Of a stretch of DNA of 64,000 nucleotides, positions 61,485 to 64,000 are shown one piece after another. This DNA comes from Lyophyllum atratum (Eukaryota > Basidiomycota > Agaricomycetes > Agaricales > Lyophyllaceae): assembly GCA_014905825.1 (NCBI GenBank), contig JACGCN010000001.1, forward strand, positions 2,232,001 to 2,296,000, given 5' to 3'. The stretch's first letter is position 1; each line of letters begins with the position of its first letter. The translations under genes were made by a program, and so were the position numbers. The notes below the pieces were generated by a model, which saw nothing but the letters and a program-made list of their open reading frames with translations, did no database searches and was not told the origin of the DNA.

Positions 61485-64000
61485 GTTGAGGTAAAGAGCA
61501 GCTGCGTATAATGAGGTTGTGAAGAGACTGAAGCCACTTGCAGCACAGATCCTTCGGGACTTGAATTTGAAATGTCCCAATTTCTCATTTCGGACGGTTT
61601 CCACGTGAACATGCTTCCTCCTGACCTTACGTTCAAGCATTTCATCCTTAAGCAACAAGTTTTCGACCTCTACAGGCATGTTATCCGCGCATCAAGAGGT
61701 AGCGCTCCAGTGTTCACCAGTGCGACGGGGCTAACTTCACATCAGCGATTCCTGACCCCGTGACAAGACAGGAAACGGTGGCTTGGATTCGAGGAGAATT
61801 TGAGCGCAATAGACACTTGACCGATGTGGTGGGCTCGTCCTTACTTGCCATCCTCCCCATGTTTAACCGCTCTTGAAATAGGCCCTAATTGAGGATAAAA
61901 TAAAATTAGGTCGGCGAGAGATCAAACAGATCTTGCCCACTCCATAACATCAATAAAGAGTAAATCATGCTGAGTAAAGTATATACGGTGCACCTTGCTG
62001 AAAAGATTATTGAGCAGCTCGTCACCAATAATTTATGGACCATGGCATGACCACTTGTCTTGAAGCATATGCTGATCTCCCGAACTGAAAATGATTCAGT
62101 ACAGTCTCATGACCTTGGGAACCACCCCTGGCCCTGCGCCTCCTCACAGTCCCTTGTTATCACTATCTGGAAAGGCCACGGACCTCAGAGCGCTTCCTAA
62201 CATGGCCGCTTGGGAAGGTTTCTTGGGCGCTAGGGCGTCAGCCATGCAACATCCTCGAATCAGGCCTCGCATTGGAAACGTTCCGTAGCATCTTGATCAT
62301 TTTATACTCATGGTCTCGAAACATGGAAACTTTATATGTGCGATGTCAATTTCTGCATAACTCACAGTCAGCTCATCTGGGAGTTGGCGAACGTTCTTCA
62401 TGGGCCACGATAATCAGGATCGTCTCCCCTGCTCCTCAGTTTCCGGGCTTTTCTATACGAAGATCAAATACCATATCATTATAGCGGGCACGGTGCCCTG
62501 ACCTTGCCCAGCGACGATGTTGGGCGTCGGTTTCGGGAAGAATGCCGAGAAGGCTTATTCCATACGCAAGACTGCGTATAGTCCGTAATCGGCGAATCAA
62601 ATTCACGAAAAGCAACCCTGCGTCATGGCCCCAGGTCCTTGAAAGCAACGCTTGCCGCCGTGCATCAACCCGAAGCCTCCGGAATAAAAAAAAAGGATTC
62701 GTCTTGTTCCGGCCCCGAGAAAATAACTCTCAGAATCCTGCAACTTGTATGGGAGTGCAGAAACCCAATCCTTCCGGCCGAATTGGGAGAAATCACTTAA
62801 GGGTCAATGTTTTCTCGTCTGACATAGATGGCGATCGAAGAGTACCAATGGCAACTTTCACGACTCTTACCATGATTCGTCTAAATCATCCCGATAGCCA
62901 TGGATCGTTTCAACTCAGTTAGTTTCGTCGAAAAAAGCTGACTGCATCATCGCCGCGACCTGGACGTCGAGGGACAAGCTTCACTGTGACTTGCGTCGTT
63001 TTGGCCTATTCCCACTCAGCACTGAAAGAACACGCGGTATGGTGGGTGTATGGTTATTTTGTTGGCCCTTATAACTGAATGAAAGGGCTTTTAGGTTCGT
63101 TGAAGCATTCCGTGACCCCGATCACGGGTATGTCGATGCACCTATCGCTATAAAGAGCTTGGGGCCTTATAACAAGCTGGTCATGCAAGATATGGAGCAT
63201 GGTTTTCCCTGGAGATACTTCCCTCACTATTGAGGATGTCGAAGAAATTTTCTCACTTGACGATACCACCACAGATTCCGGCACCTATTGCTTTACCGAC
63301 GGAGTCGTCACGACGTCTAAACTTGAGCTGGGGATTGAAATTCCGAGGGGTCCAAGTCCAAACGTCGTCGTGGAAGTTCCAAGGACCGACATCCTCGACT
63401 CTATGTGAATTAAAAGGAATGCTGTCCGTGGATTACACGAAAGATGGTCGTTAATTCATCCACGAAGCTTGAGCTTCAAGGTCCACACTCGTGAAATCGA
63501 AATCACTTCAGCTTTCGACATTCTAGGGTCCTACTGCTTAAACTAACCCATTTATCACGCTCCTCGGAATCTTAAGGTTCAAGGAGTGTCTAATTAGAGC
63601 TGTCTCGGAGGCGCAAGGCTCGATGCAATCACTTGCCCAAGTTACAAGGACGCTCGTAACCCATAGCCACGGTGCCTCTTATTACAATCGAGTTCCTTCC
63701 GTACTGCTCGGCTTGGAGAAGCTAAACATCGATAACGTCTATAGTGGTCCCTTCTATTGCCGGGCGGCGCTGGAGGTTGCAATTCATCATGTCTCGCGAT
63801 TGCTGAAGAACTGTGCCCGCCTACCAATTCCAGGGACATGGATTCTTGCTAGGGTGGCCGACGTACTTGATTTTTCGAATGAAGGCTAGATTTTCGCCTG
63901 CGTGAAGCCCGCTGCTAAACATCGTAAGGGCCGTGCTTTGATCTCCCAATTCCTCCCAATTCCCAACTATTCATCCTGGTGATCTTCAAATCGTCCATGC
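61485..64000. other. Right-end stretch without a named gene
   Basis: The left part is the promoter of the large protein. From about 62540 to 63420 the plus strand has several protein-like but disconnected pieces: a frame ending NHPDSHGSFQLS near 62922; FVEAFRDPDHGYVDAPIAIK near 63095-63230; and IEDVEEIFSLDDTTTDSGTY near 63225-63290. They may be exons of a decayed or unrecognised gene. The frame 63623-63889 is also unplaced. I could not connect them or name a family. Confidence 0.4.

Overview
This window is nuclear DNA from a filamentous basidiomycete fungus, most likely a wood-decaying agaricomycete of polypore type. The evidence is tightly packed genes on both strands, many 50-60 bp introns with fungal splice sites, a secreted GH74 xyloglucanase carrying a fungal CBM1 cellulose-binding module, a CAP-domain secreted protein, a D-galacturonate-reductase-type enzyme, and basidiomycete-style housekeeping genes. 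All multi-exon models were joined by hand from splice sites and frames, so ends inside introns are less certain than domain calls. The species call is an inference.

Layout. 1-1.7 kb holds an amino acid permease cut by the left edge. 2-14.5 kb is an accessory-looking stretch: a kinase-like protein with a degenerate DFG motif, an intact seven-exon Crypton-like tyrosine recombinase, an XPG/GEN1-like nuclease with lost acidic residues, a multi-exon unknown gene, a 63-bp tandem repeat and another unknown gene. 15-18.5 kb is the GH74-CBM1 enzyme. 18.7-30 kb holds a leucine-rich-repeat protein, a polytopic membrane protein, TVP23, a dual-specificity phosphatase, a cytochrome b5 reductase and DLT1.

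30-33.7 kb has a CAP secreted protein, a small broken gene and EMC7. All three show single-base frame breaks, clustered within about 1.45 kb. 33.9-46 kb is housekeeping: UTP23, polyubiquitin, WDR5/SWD3, eIF3k, an AVT-type vacuolar amino acid transporter and the ISW2 subunit ITC1. 46-54.3 kb has an unknown conserved protein, the galacturonate reductase (with an 8-nt microexon), some orphan exons and a CLN-type G1 cyclin. 54.3-57.6 kb is gene-poor. 57.6-61.5 kb codes a large low-complexity protein with a 4E-T-like N-terminus. 61.5-64 kb has no gene I can name.

Functional themes: nutrient uptake and plant cell wall use (permease, AVT transporter, GH74, galacturonate reductase); chromatin and translation control (ITC1, WDR5, eIF3k, UTP23, polyubiquitin, a possible eIF4E-binding protein); ER/Golgi membrane functions (EMC7, TVP23); and signalling/cell cycle (phosphatase, cyclin). 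Several housekeeping genes sit head to head with only 70-145 bp between start codons. The most unusual element is the Crypton-like recombinase at 5.2-8.3 kb.
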